Source: Enorma massiliensis phI (lineage in GTDB: Bacteria > Actinomycetota > Coriobacteriia > Coriobacteriales > Coriobacteriaceae). From it: a stretch of 64,000 nucleotides of DNA. Where the stretch lies: positions 1,145,248 to 1,209,247 of the forward strand of contig NZ_HE978574.1 in assembly GCF_000311845.1 (NCBI RefSeq), read 5' to 3'. A program made the translations under genes and the position numbers. Shown here piece by piece: positions 8,602 through 19,140 of this stretch (the stretch's first letter is position 1; each line of letters opens with the position of its first letter). The notes below the pieces were generated by a model. That model saw only the letters and a list, made by a program, of their open reading frames with translations. It did no database searches and was not told where the DNA came from.

Positions 8602-10812
8602 ATGACTCTCGTCAGCAAGACCTTCGAGCTGTATGGCAAGACCTATACGCTCGAATCCGGTGAGCTTGCCAAGCAGGCTACCGGCGCCACCCTCGTCAAA
8701 CAGGGTGACACGACCGCGCTCGTGACCGTTGTGGTCTCCAAGGAGCGCAAGAACTATGATTTCTTCCCGCTCACCGTCGACTTCAATGAGAAGCTCTACG
8801 CTGCCGGCCGCATCCCCGGCGGCTACCTCAAGCGCGAGGGCCGTCCCACCGAGAAGGCCACCCTCACCGCGCGCATGATCGACCGTCCCATCCGACCGAG
8901 CTTCCCGGACGGCTTCCGCAACGAGGTGCAGATCGTTGCCACCTCGCTCGTGGCCGACCAGGTGAACCCCATCGATGTCATCTGCACCATGGGCGCCTCT
9001 TTGAGCCTCACCCTTGGTGGCGTGCCCTTCGAGGGCCCGCTTGCCTGCGTGCGCATCGGCCGCAACAAGGAGACGGGCGAATTCATCGTCAACCCCACCT
9101 ATGAGGAGCGCGAGAACTCCGACCTCGACCTCGAGCTTGCCGGCACCCGCGATTTCATCTCCATGGTGGAGGCTGGCGCCGAGGAGGTCACCGAGGACGA
9201 CATGCTCGCCGCCATGGAATTCGGCCAGGAAGCCATCGGTGCGTTCTGTGACGCCCAGCTCGAGTTCGTTGAGGAGTGGGAGCGCGTAAACGGTCCCATC
9301 GTGCCGAAGGAGTACCCGCTCGACGAGCCGGTGCCCGAGGTGCAGGAGCGTATCTTCACCCACTATGACGAGATGTACGCCGCTCTGGCCGATGCCGACA
9401 AGCAGAGCCGTATCGCCAAGGTCGAGGCCCTGAAGGAGGCCATCAAGGCCGAGTTCACCGAGGAGGAGCAGCTCCTGTGGGAGCGCGAGATCCCGGTGAA
9501 CCTCAAGGCGCTCGAGAAGAAGGCCATGCGCACCATGGTCGTCGAGACCGGTGAGCGCGTGGACGGACGTGCGGCCAACGAGATTCGCCCGATCATGGTC
9601 AAGGGTTCCTACCTGCCGCTCGTGCACGGCTCTGGCCTCTTCCAGCGCGGCCAGACCCAGGTGCTTTCCGTGCTCTCGCTCGGTATGCTCAACGAGGCCC
9701 AGCGCCTCGACACCATCGAGCCTGTCGACGGCAAGCGCTACATGCATCAGTACAACTTCCCGCCCTTCTGCACCGGCGAGACCGGCCGCATCGGCAGCCC
9801 TAAGCGCCGCGAGATCGGCCACGGCAACCTCGCTGAGCGCGCACTGTTGCCGGTGCTTCCGGACGAGAACGAGTTCCCTTATGCCATTCGTGTGGTTTCC
9901 GAGGTCATGGAGTCCAACGGTTCCTCCTCGATGGCGTCCACCTGCGCGAGCTGCCTTGCGCTCATGGATGGCGGCGTGCCCATCAAGCGCCCCGTGTCCG
10001 GTATCGCCATGGGCCTTATCCAGGAGGAGGGCAAGACCGTCGTCCTCTCCGATATCCAGGGCATCGAGGACTTCCTCGGCGACATGGACTTCAAGGTGAC
10101 CGGCACCGAGCGCGGCATCACGGCGCTCCAGATGGACAACAAGGCCACCGGCCTCACCTTCGAGATTCTGAAGCAGGCGCTCCAGCAGGCCAAAGAGGGC
10201 CGCGCGTTCATCCTTGGCAAGATGCTTGAGGTCATCCCCGGACCTGCTTCCGAGACGCGCCCGACTGCTCCGCGCATCACCTCGATCACGATTCCGGTCG
10301 ATAACATCCGCGACGTCATCGGCAAGGGCGGCGAGACCATCCGCGGCATCCAGGACGAGACTGGTGCCTCGGTTGACGTCCATGAGGACGGCACCGTCTA
10401 CGTTGGCGGCGTGGGCGAGTCGGTCGATCAGGCCATCGAGCGCATTCAGCTCATCGTCAAGGTGCCCGAGGTGGGCGAGGAGTACACCGGTCGCGTGGTC
10501 TCCATCAAGGAGTTCGGCGCGTTCGTGAACCTGCTGCCCGGCAAAGACGGCCTCCTGCACATCAGCCGCGTGGCACAGGGTCGCGTGAACAAGGTCGAAG
10601 ACGTCCTCAACGTTGGTGACGAGGTTAAGGTCAAGGTTATCGAGGTGGACGAGAAGGGCAAGATCTCGCTCGATCGTCTTGATAAGCCCGAGGCTCCCGC
10701 ACACGCGGCGGGGGAGGGCCGTCCTCGTCGCGAATCCCGCGACCGCTCTGAGCGCCCGCGGCGCCGACCCGGCGATAACGGGCAGCGCACGCCGCGGCGG
10801 CACCACGAGTAA
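8602..10812 (+). CDS. pnp: Polyribonucleotide nucleotidyltransferase (PNPase)
   Basis: 736 aa from ATG 8602 (GAAGGAG upstream). PNPase degrades RNA 3'-to-5' with phosphate and can add tails. It shows two RNase PH-like domains, a KH domain at about residues 563-620 (IRDVIGKGGETIRGIQ) and an S1 domain at about 626-697 (EYTGRVVSIKEFGAFV). The last ~40 residues form a very Arg/Pro-rich basic tail, probably an extra RNA-binding extension. It follows rpsO, as in most bacteria. A structured hairpin element begins 22 bases after the stop codon. Confidence 0.97.
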   Translation: MTLVSKTFELYGKTYTLESGELAKQATGATLVKQGDTTALVTVVVSKERKNYDFFPLTVDFNEKLYAAGRIPGGYLKREGRPTEKATLTARMIDRPIRPSFPDGFRNEVQIVATSLVADQVNPIDVICTMGASLSLTLGGVPFEGPLACVRIGRNKETGEFIVNPTYEERENSDLDLELAGTRDFISMVEAGAEEVTEDDMLAAMEFGQEAIGAFCDAQLEFVEEWERVNGPIVPKEYPLDEPVPEVQERIFTHYDEMYAALADADKQSRIAKVEALKEAIKAEFTEEEQLLWEREIPVNLKALEKKAMRTMVVETGERVDGRAANEIRPIMVKGSYLPLVHGSGLFQRGQTQVLSVLSLGMLNEAQRLDTIEPVDGKRYMHQYNFPPFCTGETGRIGSPKRREIGHGNLAERALLPVLPDENEFPYAIRVVSEVMESNGSSSMASTCASCLALMDGGVPIKRPVSGIAMGLIQEEGKTVVLSDIQGIEDFLGDMDFKVTGTERGITALQMDNKATGLTFEILKQALQQAKEGRAFILGKMLEVIPGPASETRPTAPRITSITIPVDNIRDVIGKGGETIRGIQDETGASVDVHEDGTVYVGGVGESVDQAIERIQLIVKVPEVGEEYTGRVVSIKEFGAFVNLLPGKDGLLHISRVAQGRVNKVEDVLNVGDEVKVKVIEVDEKGKISLDRLDKPEAPAHAAGEGRPRRESRDRSERPRRRPGDNGQRTPRRHHE

Positions 10813-10833
10813 GTAACCCGTTCTGCTCCCATC

Positions 10834-10919
10834 GGGCGCCCCGGTTTCCCCTTCGCTGGTCCTCGCAATTCGGCTTCGCCGAATTGCTGCGGAATCGCTC
10901 AGGGGTAACCGGGGCGCCC
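10834..10919 (+). repeat. Hairpin element copy A (two-box family), 3' of pnp
   Basis: An outer stem of 17 bp with one T-T mismatch pairs 10834-10850 with 10903-10919. Inside it lie box 1 CTTCGCTGGTCCTCG (10851-10865), an inner 9-10-bp hairpin (10866-10886) and box 2 CTGCGGAATCGCTCAG (10887-10902). Both boxes recur in copies B and C, while the stem sequences do not. There is no T-run after it, so it is not a normal terminator. It might stabilise the pnp mRNA 3' end or be a DNA-level element; the function is unknown. Confidence 0.85.
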
Positions 10920-10980
10920 TGCGTTTGCGGGTTGGTTGGGGAAGGGGGTCGGCATGGAGGGGGCCCTTTGTCGGATACGA

Positions 10981-11070
10981 GCGTCGCTTCGCTTGCTCGG
11001 CGCGGGAGGTGCGCGGGTCGGAGGCGGGCTCGTTGTGGGGGCGGGCATCGCTTCGCTCGCCCGGCGTGGG
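10981..11070 (+). repeat. Pair of imperfect 26-bp direct repeats upstream of rnj
   Basis: 10981-11006 and 11045-11070 are the same 26-mer with four transitions (22 of 26 identical), both containing TCGCTTCGCT. They lie 64 bp apart in a GC-rich non-coding stretch between hairpin copy A and the rnj promoter. No gene is evident here. They may be decayed copies of a small repeat or protein-binding sites. Confidence 0.55.
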
Positions 11071-11083
11071 GGCGCATGAGCCC

Positions 11084-11112
11084 TTGACATCCTCGATGGT
11101 CGGCTTTACGCT
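11084..11112 (+). promoter_or_regulatory. Probable rnj promoter
   Basis: TTGACA (11084-11089), 17-bp spacer, TACGCT (11107-11112). The -35 box is perfect and the -10 box moderate. Transcripts would carry a leader of about 145 bases with a terminator-like hairpin before the rnj start. A second -10-like TACAAT lies at 11165-11170. Confidence 0.5.
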
Positions 11113-11205
11113 CTGCTATTCCTGTGGGGCGCGGGGGAGCGGGTCTCGATTGAGCGGGGAATGGATACAATAGCATCACCTATGTGCCGATATGGTGTAC
11201 GTAAT

Positions 11206-11228
11206 CGCGGGGTGACCCGCGTGTTTTT
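11206..11228 (+). terminator. Terminator-like hairpin inside the rnj leader
   Basis: CGCGGG, loop GTGA, CCCGCG, then TGTTTTT. It lies downstream of both possible promoters and 37 bases before the RNase J start codon. It therefore may act as an attenuator or a target for feedback control of rnj rather than as the end of an upstream gene. Confidence 0.5.
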
Positions 11229-11264
11229 GTTATGGACGCGATATGAAAGGAGCTTATAGAGCTC

Positions 11265-12932
11265 ATGGCAAAAAAGAATCCGCCCCTTCGCATCATCCCC
11301 TTGGGTGGTCTTGATGGAATCGGCAAGAATATGACCGCCATCGAGTGCGGCCCGGATATGGTGCTCATCGACGCCGGTCTCATGTTCCCCGATGATTCCC
11401 AGCCCGGTATCGACCTGGTGCTGCCTGATTACACCTACGTTCTAGAAAACGAGGACAAGCTGCGCGGCATCGTCGTGACCCACGGTCACGAGGACCATAC
11501 GGGTGCGCTTCCGTATCTTCTACAGGACCTCAACAACAAGGTGCCCATTTTCTCGAGCAAGCTCACACTCGGCTTCATCGAGGGCAAGCTTGCAGAGTTT
11601 CGCATCAAGACGCCGAAGTTCCGAGAGGTGCATGATGGAAGCCATGTGAACCTGGGAAACATCTCCATCGATTTCTTCTCGATGACCCACTCCATTCCCG
11701 GCGCGCTCGGCGTCTACATCAAGTCGCCGCAGGGTACGGTCATGCATACGGGCGACTTCAAGCTCGATCAGACACCTATCGACGGGGTCACACCCAACTA
11801 CGCTGCCATCACTAAATTCGCTAAGCAGGGCATCGATCTTCTCATGTCCGACTCGACCAACGCCAACCGCCCCGGGTTCACCCCGTCCGAGGCGGCGGTG
11901 GGCCCCACGCTCAACGAGGTCATCAAGAACGCGAAGGGCCGCGTATTTGTTGCCTCGTTCTCGAGCCATATCCACCGTTTGCAGCAGATTTGCGATGCGG
12001 CTAAGAAATGCGGGCGCAAGATCGTTGTGACGGGCCGCTCGATGCTCACCAACACGCGCGTGGCGCGCGAGCTCGGATACCTCAACATCGACGAGAAGGA
12101 CATCCTCGATGCCTACGAGCTCAACGGCATTCCCGACGACCAGATCGTCGTCATGTGCACGGGCTCCCAGGGCGAGCCGCTTTCCGCGCTTTCCCGTATG
12201 GCAAACGGAGAGCATAAGACGCTTTCCATTCACTCCGGCGACACCGTGATCATCTCCGCTACGCCGGTTCCCGGCAACGAAAAGGCGGTCCAGCAGGTTA
12301 TCAACAGCCTGGCGAAGCTTGGGTGCACCGTTGTGGACAAATCCACCCGGCTCGTGCACGTTTCTGGCCACGGTAGCCAGGAGGAGCTCAAGCTCATGCT
12401 CGCTATGGCCAAGCCGAGCTACTTCATGCCCGTCCACGGCGAGGCGGTGCACCTTCGGGCGCACGCCAACCTCGCTCGCCAGATGGGCATGCGCGACGAC
12501 CACATCTTCGTGGTGGATAACGGCGACACGCTCGAGATGCGCGGCGGCGAAGTCAAGATCGGCCCGCAGGTGGAGAGCGGCATCGTGTACGTCGACGGCC
12601 TGCGCATCGGCGATACCGATCCCATCGTGCTCCGCGACCGCCAGAAGCTTGCCAACGACGGCATGGTGACCGTCGTGGCCATCGTCTCGATGAAGCGCAA
12701 GCGCATCGACGCGATCGAGTTCTCGAGCCGCGGCGTGTCCTTTACCATCGATGACGAGTTCAGCTCCGATGCCTCTGCTTCCATCATGAAAGCGATCGAT
12801 AAGGGCTCCTTCGATTACACGAGCAACGGTACGGGCGCGCTCCGCAAGGCGGTTCGCGACTCGCTGTCCAACTTCATCTGGAACCGTACGCGTACGCGTC
12901 CCATGATCATCCCTGTGGTCATGGAGGTCTAG
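11265..12932 (+). CDS. rnj: Ribonuclease J
   Basis: 555 aa from ATG 11265, with AAGGAG upstream. It is a metallo-beta-lactamase/beta-CASP nuclease with 5'-3' exo- and endonuclease activity in mRNA decay and rRNA maturation. The metal-binding motif HGHEDH is at residues 73-78. Further metal and beta-CASP motifs (HTGDFKLD, SDSTNA, CTGSQGEP, HVSGHG) are present. RNase J is usual in Gram-positive bacteria and here sits close to pnp and in the same window as rny and ybeY. The next gene begins one base after its stop codon. Confidence 0.95.
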   Translation: MAKKNPPLRIIPLGGLDGIGKNMTAIECGPDMVLIDAGLMFPDDSQPGIDLVLPDYTYVLENEDKLRGIVVTHGHEDHTGALPYLLQDLNNKVPIFSSKLTLGFIEGKLAEFRIKTPKFREVHDGSHVNLGNISIDFFSMTHSIPGALGVYIKSPQGTVMHTGDFKLDQTPIDGVTPNYAAITKFAKQGIDLLMSDSTNANRPGFTPSEAAVGPTLNEVIKNAKGRVFVASFSSHIHRLQQICDAAKKCGRKIVVTGRSMLTNTRVARELGYLNIDEKDILDAYELNGIPDDQIVVMCTGSQGEPLSALSRMANGEHKTLSIHSGDTVIISATPVPGNEKAVQQVINSLAKLGCTVVDKSTRLVHVSGHGSQEELKLMLAMAKPSYFMPVHGEAVHLRAHANLARQMGMRDDHIFVVDNGDTLEMRGGEVKIGPQVESGIVYVDGLRIGDTDPIVLRDRQKLANDGMVTVVAIVSMKRKRIDAIEFSSRGVSFTIDDEFSSDASASIMKAIDKGSFDYTSNGTGALRKAVRDSLSNFIWNRTRTRPMIIPVVMEV

Positions 12933-12933
12933 C

Positions 12934-15684
12934 GTGGCGTCTCGGCAGACGACATCGAAGAACGCTCAGAAGAAGGGCGCATCGCGCAAGGCTGCTCCCA
13001 AGCAGGGTGCGGCTAAGCTTCGTGCGAACGCGCAGGCAGCTCCCGAGCCCGTTCCCGAGCCGCTTTTCACGGGCGGCACGGCGCGCGATATCTCGGGAGT
13101 CGTCCTGGCGGTTTTTGCCGTTGCGTCCTTCATCGCGGTCATCGCTCCCACGACCGCCCCGGTTGCGGCGGCCGTGGCCGGCTTCTATCACCTAGGCTTC
13201 GGCCTGGGTGGCTATGTCCTGCCGCTTGCGCTCCTGTTCGTATCCGCGCTCGTCTTCGTGCGAGACGAGGGGGTCTTCAAGATGAAGACCGCGCTCGGCG
13301 CGCTCCTCATCTTCGTCGCGGTCATCTCGTTCATCGCCCTGATCGGGCTGCCCGACCCCATGGTGCTTGGCGTTACCGTGAGCGAGGCGGGCCTTTCCGC
13401 TACGGGTGGATACGTCGGCTTCGCGGTTTCGTCGGTGCTTGCAGGTGCGCTCGGTAAGCCCATCGCCGGGGTCGTGCTCGTTGGCATCGCACTTGCCGGC
13501 GCCGTGCTCATAGGCTTTTCCATCTCGAGCTTTGCGGGCGCGGTGCGCGAGCGCGTCGAGGGGCTTCGAGCGCGCCGCCATGTCGAGGTCAACGAGCGCC
13601 CATGGGGCGATGACCCCTATGCCGAGGTTCCCGTTCGCGAATCTAATCCAAAGGGTGCGCCCGTTGGTCGCCAACAGAAGCTTTTCGATGAGGATGGCGC
13701 GGCCAAGACCACCTATATCGGTGATCGCGCGAAGACGACGCTCATCACAGATGATCCGGACGATCCCGACGAGGACCCGTTCGTCGATGTTTCGGAGCAG
13801 CTTAAAGCCGAGGCCGCCAAAACGCGCCTTATTCCCATCGAGGATAAGCACGTGTCTGGTGAGCATGCTGTCGCGGGGAACGCTTCTGCCGCATCTTCAG
13901 CGGCGGACGATCCGTATTCCCTTGCAGGGATGACCGAAATCCTTGAGTCGGGGGACGAACGCTGCGATGAGCCTCCCTTCGACCTTTCTGCCGAGACGGG
14001 GGTATCCGCGGCGGCTCAGGCCGTTCCCTCTCCTGTCGACGGCCGGGAAACGCAGCCTACCATTCCCGATTTCCTGCTGCACCCGCGCGCGTCCTCTGTG
14101 GGTGAAGGCGCTTCGTCAAGTGCTGGCGCCGCTTCCGTCGTGGCCGCCGCCGAGCCCGTGCGCGCTGATGCCGAGCCCCAAGATGACGATGGGGAGCGCA
14201 AGCTGCCGCCGCTGTCGATGCTTCGCCATAATCCCCATTCCGCTTCCTCGGCGTCTTCTGATAAAGAGCTTCGCCAGACGGCTGAGTCGCTCCAGTCGAC
14301 CCTGCAGGAGTTTAACCTCCACTCGCAGGTTGTGGGCTGGATCAGCGGTCCTACGGTTACAACTTTCAAGGTGCAGCCCGGCGAGGGCGAGCGCGTAAGC
14401 CGTATCTCGAGCCTCGAGGACGATATCGCCCTCTCGCTCGCGGCGCAGTCCGTGCGCATCTTCGCGCCCATCCCGGGTACCTCGCTCGTGGGCATCGAGA
14501 TTCCCAACCGCAAGCGCCAGAATGTGAACTTGGGAGATGTCCTGCCCTATGTGCAGGGTGGCCCGCTCGAGCTCGCCATCGGTCGCGATGCTGAAGGGTC
14601 GCCCATCGTGGCCGACCTCGCCAAGATGCCCCACCTCCTCATCGCGGGCACCACTGGTTCCGGCAAGTCCGTCATGATCAACTCGATCGTGATGGCGCTC
14701 CTCATGCGCACCTATCCCGAGGATGTGCGCCTCATCATGGTCGACCCGAAGCGCGTCGAGCTTGCTGGATACAACGGCCTGCCGCACCTCTACGTGCCCG
14801 TCGTCACCGAACCCAAGCAGGCTGCGAGTGCACTGCAATGGGCTGTGTCCGAGATGGAGCGCCGACTCAAGATCTTCGAGCGCGTGGGCGTGCGAAAGAT
14901 ATCGACCTTCAACGAGAAGCAGGCCTCGGGCGCCTTCGATCACTACGACAATCCGCCGGCTAAGATGCCCTACCTCGTCATCATCATCGACGAGCTCTCC
15001 GACCTCATGATGGTTGCGGGCAAGGACGTTGAGGCCTCGATCGTGCGTATCGCCCAGCTCGGCCGCGCTGCCGGTATCCACCTCATCGTGGCTACCCAGC
15101 GCCCCAGCTCAAACGTGGTGACGGGCCTCATCAAGGCAAACATCACCAACCGCATCGCATTCAACGTGGCCACGGGTATCGACTCACGCGTGATCATCGA
15201 CCAGGTCGGTGCCGAGAAGCTCACCGGCTACGGCGATATGCTCTTCAGCAAGGTCGATTGGGGCAAGCCCAAGCGCATCCAGGGCTGCTTCGTCTCGGAT
15301 GAGGAGATCGCTGCCGTCACCGAGTTCGTTAAGGAGCAGGGCGAGGCTGAATACCACGAAGAGATCCTTTCGGCTGTGGTGCCCGCTACGCTCTCGGGCG
15401 GTGGAGGCGCTTCTTCCAGCCACTCTGACGACGACCCGCTCATCTGGGAGGCCGCTCGCATCGTTGTTGATTCTCGGCTTGGATCCACGTCGGGTTTGCA
15501 GCGTCGTCTCAAGGTGGGCTATGCTCGCGCCGGCCGCATCATGGACATGCTCGAGGAAAAGGGCGTGGTCGGTCCGCCTGATGGTTCGAAGCCTCGCGAG
15601 GTTCTTCTCAACGAGGAGGAGCTCGCCGAGCTTCAGGCCCTTGAAGCTCGTATGCCTGATGACGATGGGTTAGGAGGCTACTGA
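12934..15684 (+). CDS. ftsK: DNA translocase FtsK/SpoIIIE
   Basis: 916 aa from GTG 12934, one base after the rnj stop. An Ala/Lys-rich N-terminus is followed by four hydrophobic membrane segments (about residues 50-200) and a long acidic, Ser/Ala-rich linker. The motor domain has Walker A GTTGSGKS (about 572-579), Walker [10 protein letters not shown] and the RecA-like core. A C-terminal winged-helix gamma domain ([21 protein letters not shown]) recognises orienting DNA motifs. It pumps chromosomal DNA through the septum and activates dimer resolution. The stop codon overlaps the start of the next gene. Confidence 0.95.
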   Translation: MASRQTTSKNAQKKGASRKAAPKQGAAKLRANAQAAPEPVPEPLFTGGTARDISGVVLAVFAVASFIAVIAPTTAPVAAAVAGFYHLGFGLGGYVLPLALLFVSALVFVRDEGVFKMKTALGALLIFVAVISFIALIGLPDPMVLGVTVSEAGLSATGGYVGFAVSSVLAGALGKPIAGVVLVGIALAGAVLIGFSISSFAGAVRERVEGLRARRHVEVNERPWGDDPYAEVPVRESNPKGAPVGRQQKLFDEDGAAKTTYIGDRAKTTLITDDPDDPDEDPFVDVSEQLKAEAAKTRLIPIEDKHVSGEHAVAGNASAASSAADDPYSLAGMTEILESGDERCDEPPFDLSAETGVSAAAQAVPSPVDGRETQPTIPDFLLHPRASSVGEGASSSAGAASVVAAAEPVRADAEPQDDDGERKLPPLSMLRHNPHSASSASSDKELRQTAESLQSTLQEFNLHSQVVGWISGPTVTTFKVQPGEGERVSRISSLEDDIALSLAAQSVRIFAPIPGTSLVGIEIPNRKRQNVNLGDVLPYVQGGPLELAIGRDAEGSPIVADLAKMPHLLIAGTTGSGKSVMINSIVMALLMRTYPEDVRLIMVDPKRVELAGYNGLPHLYVPVVTEPKQAASALQWAVSEMERRLKIFERVGVRKISTFNEKQASGAFDHYDNPPAKMPYLVIIIDELSDLMMVAGKDVEASIVRIAQLGRAAGIHLIVATQRPSSNVVTGLIKANITNRIAFNVATGIDSRVIIDQVGAEKLTGYGDMLFSKVDWGKPKRIQGCFVSDEEIAAVTEFVKEQGEAEYHEEILSAVVPATLSGGGGASSSHSDDDPLIWEAARIVVDSRLGSTSGLQRRLKVGYARAGRIMDMLEEKGVVGPPDGSKPREVLLNEEELAELQALEARMPDDDGLGGY

Positions 15685-17102
15685 TGCCATCCCAATTCGG
15701 AGACATGCTGCTTAACCGGCGCCGCCAGATGGGTCTCTCTATCCAGCAGGTGGCTAATACCATCAAGATTCGTCCCCAGATCATCGAGTTTTTCGAGAAG
15801 GGCGATTTCTCGTCTATGCCGCCCCGCGGGTACGCACAGGGCATGATTTCGAGCTACGCGCGCTTCTTGGGCTTGAACCCGCGAACCGTCGTGGGGGCGT
15901 ATTTCGATGAGCTCGACCGGTACGAGCGCGAGACCTCGCGTTCGGGAGGCCACTTTCAAGATGCTGCCGGTTTCGTGAGCGCGCGATCTGAAAACCCCAC
16001 AGGGAGGTTCATGGCGCTGGACGGTGGTTCCCGCTTCGCGCAGCGACCTCCCCAGGCTGGGTATGTTTCGGAGGCGAACTCTGGGCACGAACCCATCCGC
16101 GTCTCGCGCAATCCCTATCGGCAACGTTCTCTTCCGCGCGCCGGTCAGGGTACATCTTCCAGTGGTTATGGACGCGGTGGGAGCTCTTCCGCCTATGGCT
16201 CTGGGGCCCAGGTGTCAGGACGGCCTTCTAGCGGGGGCGCGTACCAGCTTCGCTCGTCGCAGCGACCGGCGTATGGCGATTCGTCGCGCACGCGCTCACT
16301 CGCACCCCGAGGCTCCTCATATGGGCAATCTGGTTACCGAGGATCCGGTCCTGCGCGCTCCATGCAACCTCGTGGCTCGGCGCCGTTACGTGATGCACGC
16401 ATGGGTGGTCGCGGCGGTTACGGCGATGGGCCTGCCCGCCGCCGTACATCATATGGCCCGGGAGCGAGGGGGCAGGGCGGAGCTCCTGTGCGGGGTGCTC
16501 GCCCGTCTTCGAGGGGCCGGGGTGCTTCCTCCATCAATGGCATGGACCCCCGTTTGGTCATCGGCGTGCTCGCCGTCGTGCTGTTGCTGATCGTTATCGT
16601 GGTGTTCCTCGCAATGCGGAGCTGCTCGGCAAACACCGGCGATACCCAGCCTGAGTCGACGACGACGCAGGTGACCACTCAGGCAACGTCGACTGCCGCA
16701 ACTCCCGATTCCGCGACGGATGCGACCTCACCCGCGACGCAGGCCAACACCGCCGATACCCAGGCGGCTACGACCGTGGTTCCCGAGCAAACGGTAGTGG
16801 CGGTAAGCGTGGAAGATGGGGGCACCTCCTGGGTGGAGGTGAAGCTCGACGGCTCCTCCGTGTTCGCCGATAATGTCGTCGGTCCCTTCAGCCAGGAGTT
16901 TACCGTCGAGCAATCCATCGAGATCACGGTGAGCAGCCCTGCGGATGTTACGGTGACCAACAACGGCGAGCCCGTTTCCTGGGATACAAGGACTGCCGGC
17001 GTTGCAAAGGTCACCATCACCGCGCCGCAGACTCCGGCGACCGCCGCTTCGTCTGATGGTTCCGACGCCGGAGACTCGTCAAGCGCCTCGGCGTCGCAAT
17101 AG
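15684..17102 (+). CDS. rodZ: RodZ-like membrane protein (HTH_25 / single TM)
   Basis: 472 aa; ATG 15684 overlaps the ftsK TGA. The N-terminus (1-70) is a RodZ-type helix-turn-helix ([20 protein letters not shown]). A long Arg/Gly/Ser-rich, low-complexity cytoplasmic linker follows (about 110-285), then one transmembrane helix at about 290-311 and an extracellular Thr/Ala-rich linker. A beta-rich C-terminal domain resembles DUF4115. RodZ connects MreB-type filaments to the elongation machinery; this gene order (ftsK, then a RodZ-like gene, then pgsA) matches YmfM of Bacillus. The linker is longer than usual. Confidence 0.8.
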   Translation: MPSQFGDMLLNRRRQMGLSIQQVANTIKIRPQIIEFFEKGDFSSMPPRGYAQGMISSYARFLGLNPRTVVGAYFDELDRYERETSRSGGHFQDAAGFVSARSENPTGRFMALDGGSRFAQRPPQAGYVSEANSGHEPIRVSRNPYRQRSLPRAGQGTSSSGYGRGGSSSAYGSGAQVSGRPSSGGAYQLRSSQRPAYGDSSRTRSLAPRGSSYGQSGYRGSGPARSMQPRGSAPLRDARMGGRGGYGDGPARRRTSYGPGARGQGGAPVRGARPSSRGRGASSINGMDPRLVIGVLAVVLLLIVIVVFLAMRSCSANTGDTQPESTTTQVTTQATSTAATPDSATDATSPATQANTADTQAATTVVPEQTVVAVSVEDGGTSWVEVKLDGSSVFADNVVGPFSQEFTVEQSIEITVSSPADVTVTNNGEPVSWDTRTAGVAKVTITAPQTPATAASSDGSDAGDSSSASASQ

Positions 17103-17152
17103 CGTATAGCTCGGCTCCATTCATTAACCGTTCTTGCCGTTAAGGAGGATTC

Positions 17153-17650
17153 ATGGCAAAGGATTCAAGTTTCGACGTTGTCTCCCAGGTCGACATGCAA
17201 GAGGTCGATAACGCCTACCAGCAGACGGTCCGCGAGATTTCGCAGCGCTACGATCTCAAGGATTCCGGATCTGAGGTTGCGCTCTCCAAGCCCGAGAGGA
17301 CGATCACCATTTCGGCGCCGGCTGATTTCGTTGCTCGGCAGATCACTGATGTTCTCAATTCCAAGCTGATCAAGCGCGGAGTCGACATCAAGGCGGTGCG
17401 CTGGGACGCTCCCGTCGCTGCCTCGGGCGGCACGGTGCGCGTCCTCGGCCGCATCATCGACGGCATCGACCAGGATACCGCCAAGAAGATCAACAAGGAC
17501 ATCAAGGCGCTCAAGCTCAAGTGCAAGGTCGTTATCGAGTCCGATAAGCTGCGCGTGAGCTCTGCTTCCAAAGATACCCTTCAGGAGGTTATCGCGTTCC
17601 TGCGCGATCAAGACTACGGCCAGCCGCTTCAGTTCACCAACTACCGCTAG
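17153..17650 (+). CDS. yajQ: YajQ family nucleotide-binding protein (UPF0234)
   Basis: 165 aa from ATG 17153 with TAAGGAGG upstream. The family starts with SSFDVVS and contains QRYDLKDS and the conserved block DTAKKINKDIKALKLK, all present here. YajQ proteins bind nucleotides (a cyclic-di-GMP effector in Xanthomonas); the role in Gram-positive bacteria is not established. It lies between the rodZ-like gene and rimO. Confidence 0.92.
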   Translation: MAKDSSFDVVSQVDMQEVDNAYQQTVREISQRYDLKDSGSEVALSKPERTITISAPADFVARQITDVLNSKLIKRGVDIKAVRWDAPVAASGGTVRVLGRIIDGIDQDTAKKINKDIKALKLKCKVVIESDKLRVSSASKDTLQEVIAFLRDQDYGQPLQFTNYR

Positions 17651-17777
17651 CCTAGCCACGGTCCATGCAGGTAGCGGATAGGCGAGTCGTTCGCCCGCAT
17701 CACGCTCTAGGAACCCGTTCCCTCTATAGAGCGTCGAGCCGGCACATACAGGGATAGCTCACGATTGAAAGGTTGCC

Positions 17778-19130
17778 ATGTCCCAGCAGTTCGAAGACGC
17801 ATTCGGTTCCGTTTACTACATCACGCTCGGTTGTGCTAAGAACGAGGTCGATACCGATCGCATGCGCTCATTGCTTCTCGCGGCTGGCTATGAGGTTGCA
17901 TACGATGTTTCTGAGGCCGACCTCGCCCTCGTTAACACCTGTTCCTTTTTGGCCTCGGCAACGGAGGAGAGCATCGAGGCGACACTCGCGCTGGCCGAGG
18001 AGGTTGCGGACGGCGTTCGTTCTGTTCCCATCGTCATGTGCGGCTGCGTACCCTCCCGTTACGGCGACGACCTCCCTGGCGAGCTGCCCGAGGTTGCCGC
18101 CTTCGTGCGCACGGATGAAGAGGACGGCATCGTTGCCGTTGTCGATCGCCTTTTGGGTGTAAGTCGCTCGGCCCCCGCTTTCGTTCCCGATGTCAAGCGC
18201 ACCGTCGAGGGGTCCGTCGCGTACGTGAAGATCTCTGACGGCTGCGACCGGTTCTGCAGCTTCTGTGCCATTCCCTATATCCGCGGTCGCTACCATTCGC
18301 GTCCTGCCGAGCGCATCCTCGCGGAGGTTCGAGACCTTGTCGATTCCGGCGTTCGCGAGATCGTGCTCATCGGCCAGGATACGGGTATATGGGGCGAAGA
18401 TCTTCCTCAGGAAGGGGAGGGGCCGCACAACCTTGCCCAGCTGCTTGTTGCCGTTGCGGGCGTGGTGCGTCCTGAGCGCGTATGGATTCGCGTCCTCTAC
18501 CTGCAGCCCGAAGGGATGACGGACGAGCTCATCGCAGCCATCCGCGATACGCCTGAGGTTCTGCCCTATATCGATATCCCTGTTCAGCATTGCTGCGCCC
18601 GCGTCTTGTCGGCGATGAACCGTAGCGGTTCCGAAGCGGAGCTCGATGCCCTCTTCGAGCGTCTTCGTCGCGAGATTCCCGGCATGATCATCCGGACGAC
18701 GTACCTTGTTGGCTTCCCGGGCGAAACGCTTGACGACCACGAGCAGATGCTTGCCTTTATGGACCGTACTGGGTTTGATTACACAAGCGTCTTCGCATTC
18801 TCTCCGGAAGACGGAACCCGTGCCGCGCGCATGGAGGGGCAGCTCGACGAAGACGAGAAGCTTGAGCGTACCCAGGCTGCCATCGATCTGGCAGAGTCTC
18901 TCGGTTTCGCGGCAACCGCTTCACATGTGGGGGAGACGGCCGAGGTGATCGTCGACGGCATCGAGGAGACGGACGAAGGACCTGAACTCATAGGCCATGC
19001 TTGGTTCCAGGCTCCGGATTCCGATGGAGCCGTGCACTTGGACGCGACGGAGGCCGCCGTTGGTGATATTGTAACCGTAGAGTTTACGGACAGCTTCTGC
19101 TATGAGCTGATTGGTCATGTGATTGGTTAG
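17778..19130 (+). CDS. rimO: Ribosomal protein S12 methylthiotransferase RimO
   Basis: 450 aa from ATG 17778 (GAAAGG upstream). RimO modifies an Asp of ribosomal protein S12. The N-terminal UPF0004 domain opens with YYITLGCAKNEVDTDRM, the RimO version of this motif. The radical SAM cysteines are C156, C160 and C163 (CDRFCSFCAIPYIRG). A TRAM domain closes the protein. RimO next to pgsA and cinA follows the order seen in many Firmicutes and Actinobacteria. Confidence 0.94.
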   Translation: MSQQFEDAFGSVYYITLGCAKNEVDTDRMRSLLLAAGYEVAYDVSEADLALVNTCSFLASATEESIEATLALAEEVADGVRSVPIVMCGCVPSRYGDDLPGELPEVAAFVRTDEEDGIVAVVDRLLGVSRSAPAFVPDVKRTVEGSVAYVKISDGCDRFCSFCAIPYIRGRYHSRPAERILAEVRDLVDSGVREIVLIGQDTGIWGEDLPQEGEGPHNLAQLLVAVAGVVRPERVWIRVLYLQPEGMTDELIAAIRDTPEVLPYIDIPVQHCCARVLSAMNRSGSEAELDALFERLRREIPGMIIRTTYLVGFPGETLDDHEQMLAFMDRTGFDYTSVFAFSPEDGTRAARMEGQLDEDEKLERTQAAIDLAESLGFAATASHVGETAEVIVDGIEETDEGPELIGHAWFQAPDSDGAVHLDATEAAVGDIVTVEFTDSFCYELIGHVIG

Positions 19131-19140
19131 GGGTAATTCG

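Noticed and set aside
8506-10806. A 766-codon open frame on the minus strand opposite pnp
   Set aside because: It is the mirror of the high-G+C, codon-biased pnp gene; the translation is low-complexity, rich in His/Leu/Asp, and has no recognisable domain or ribosome site.
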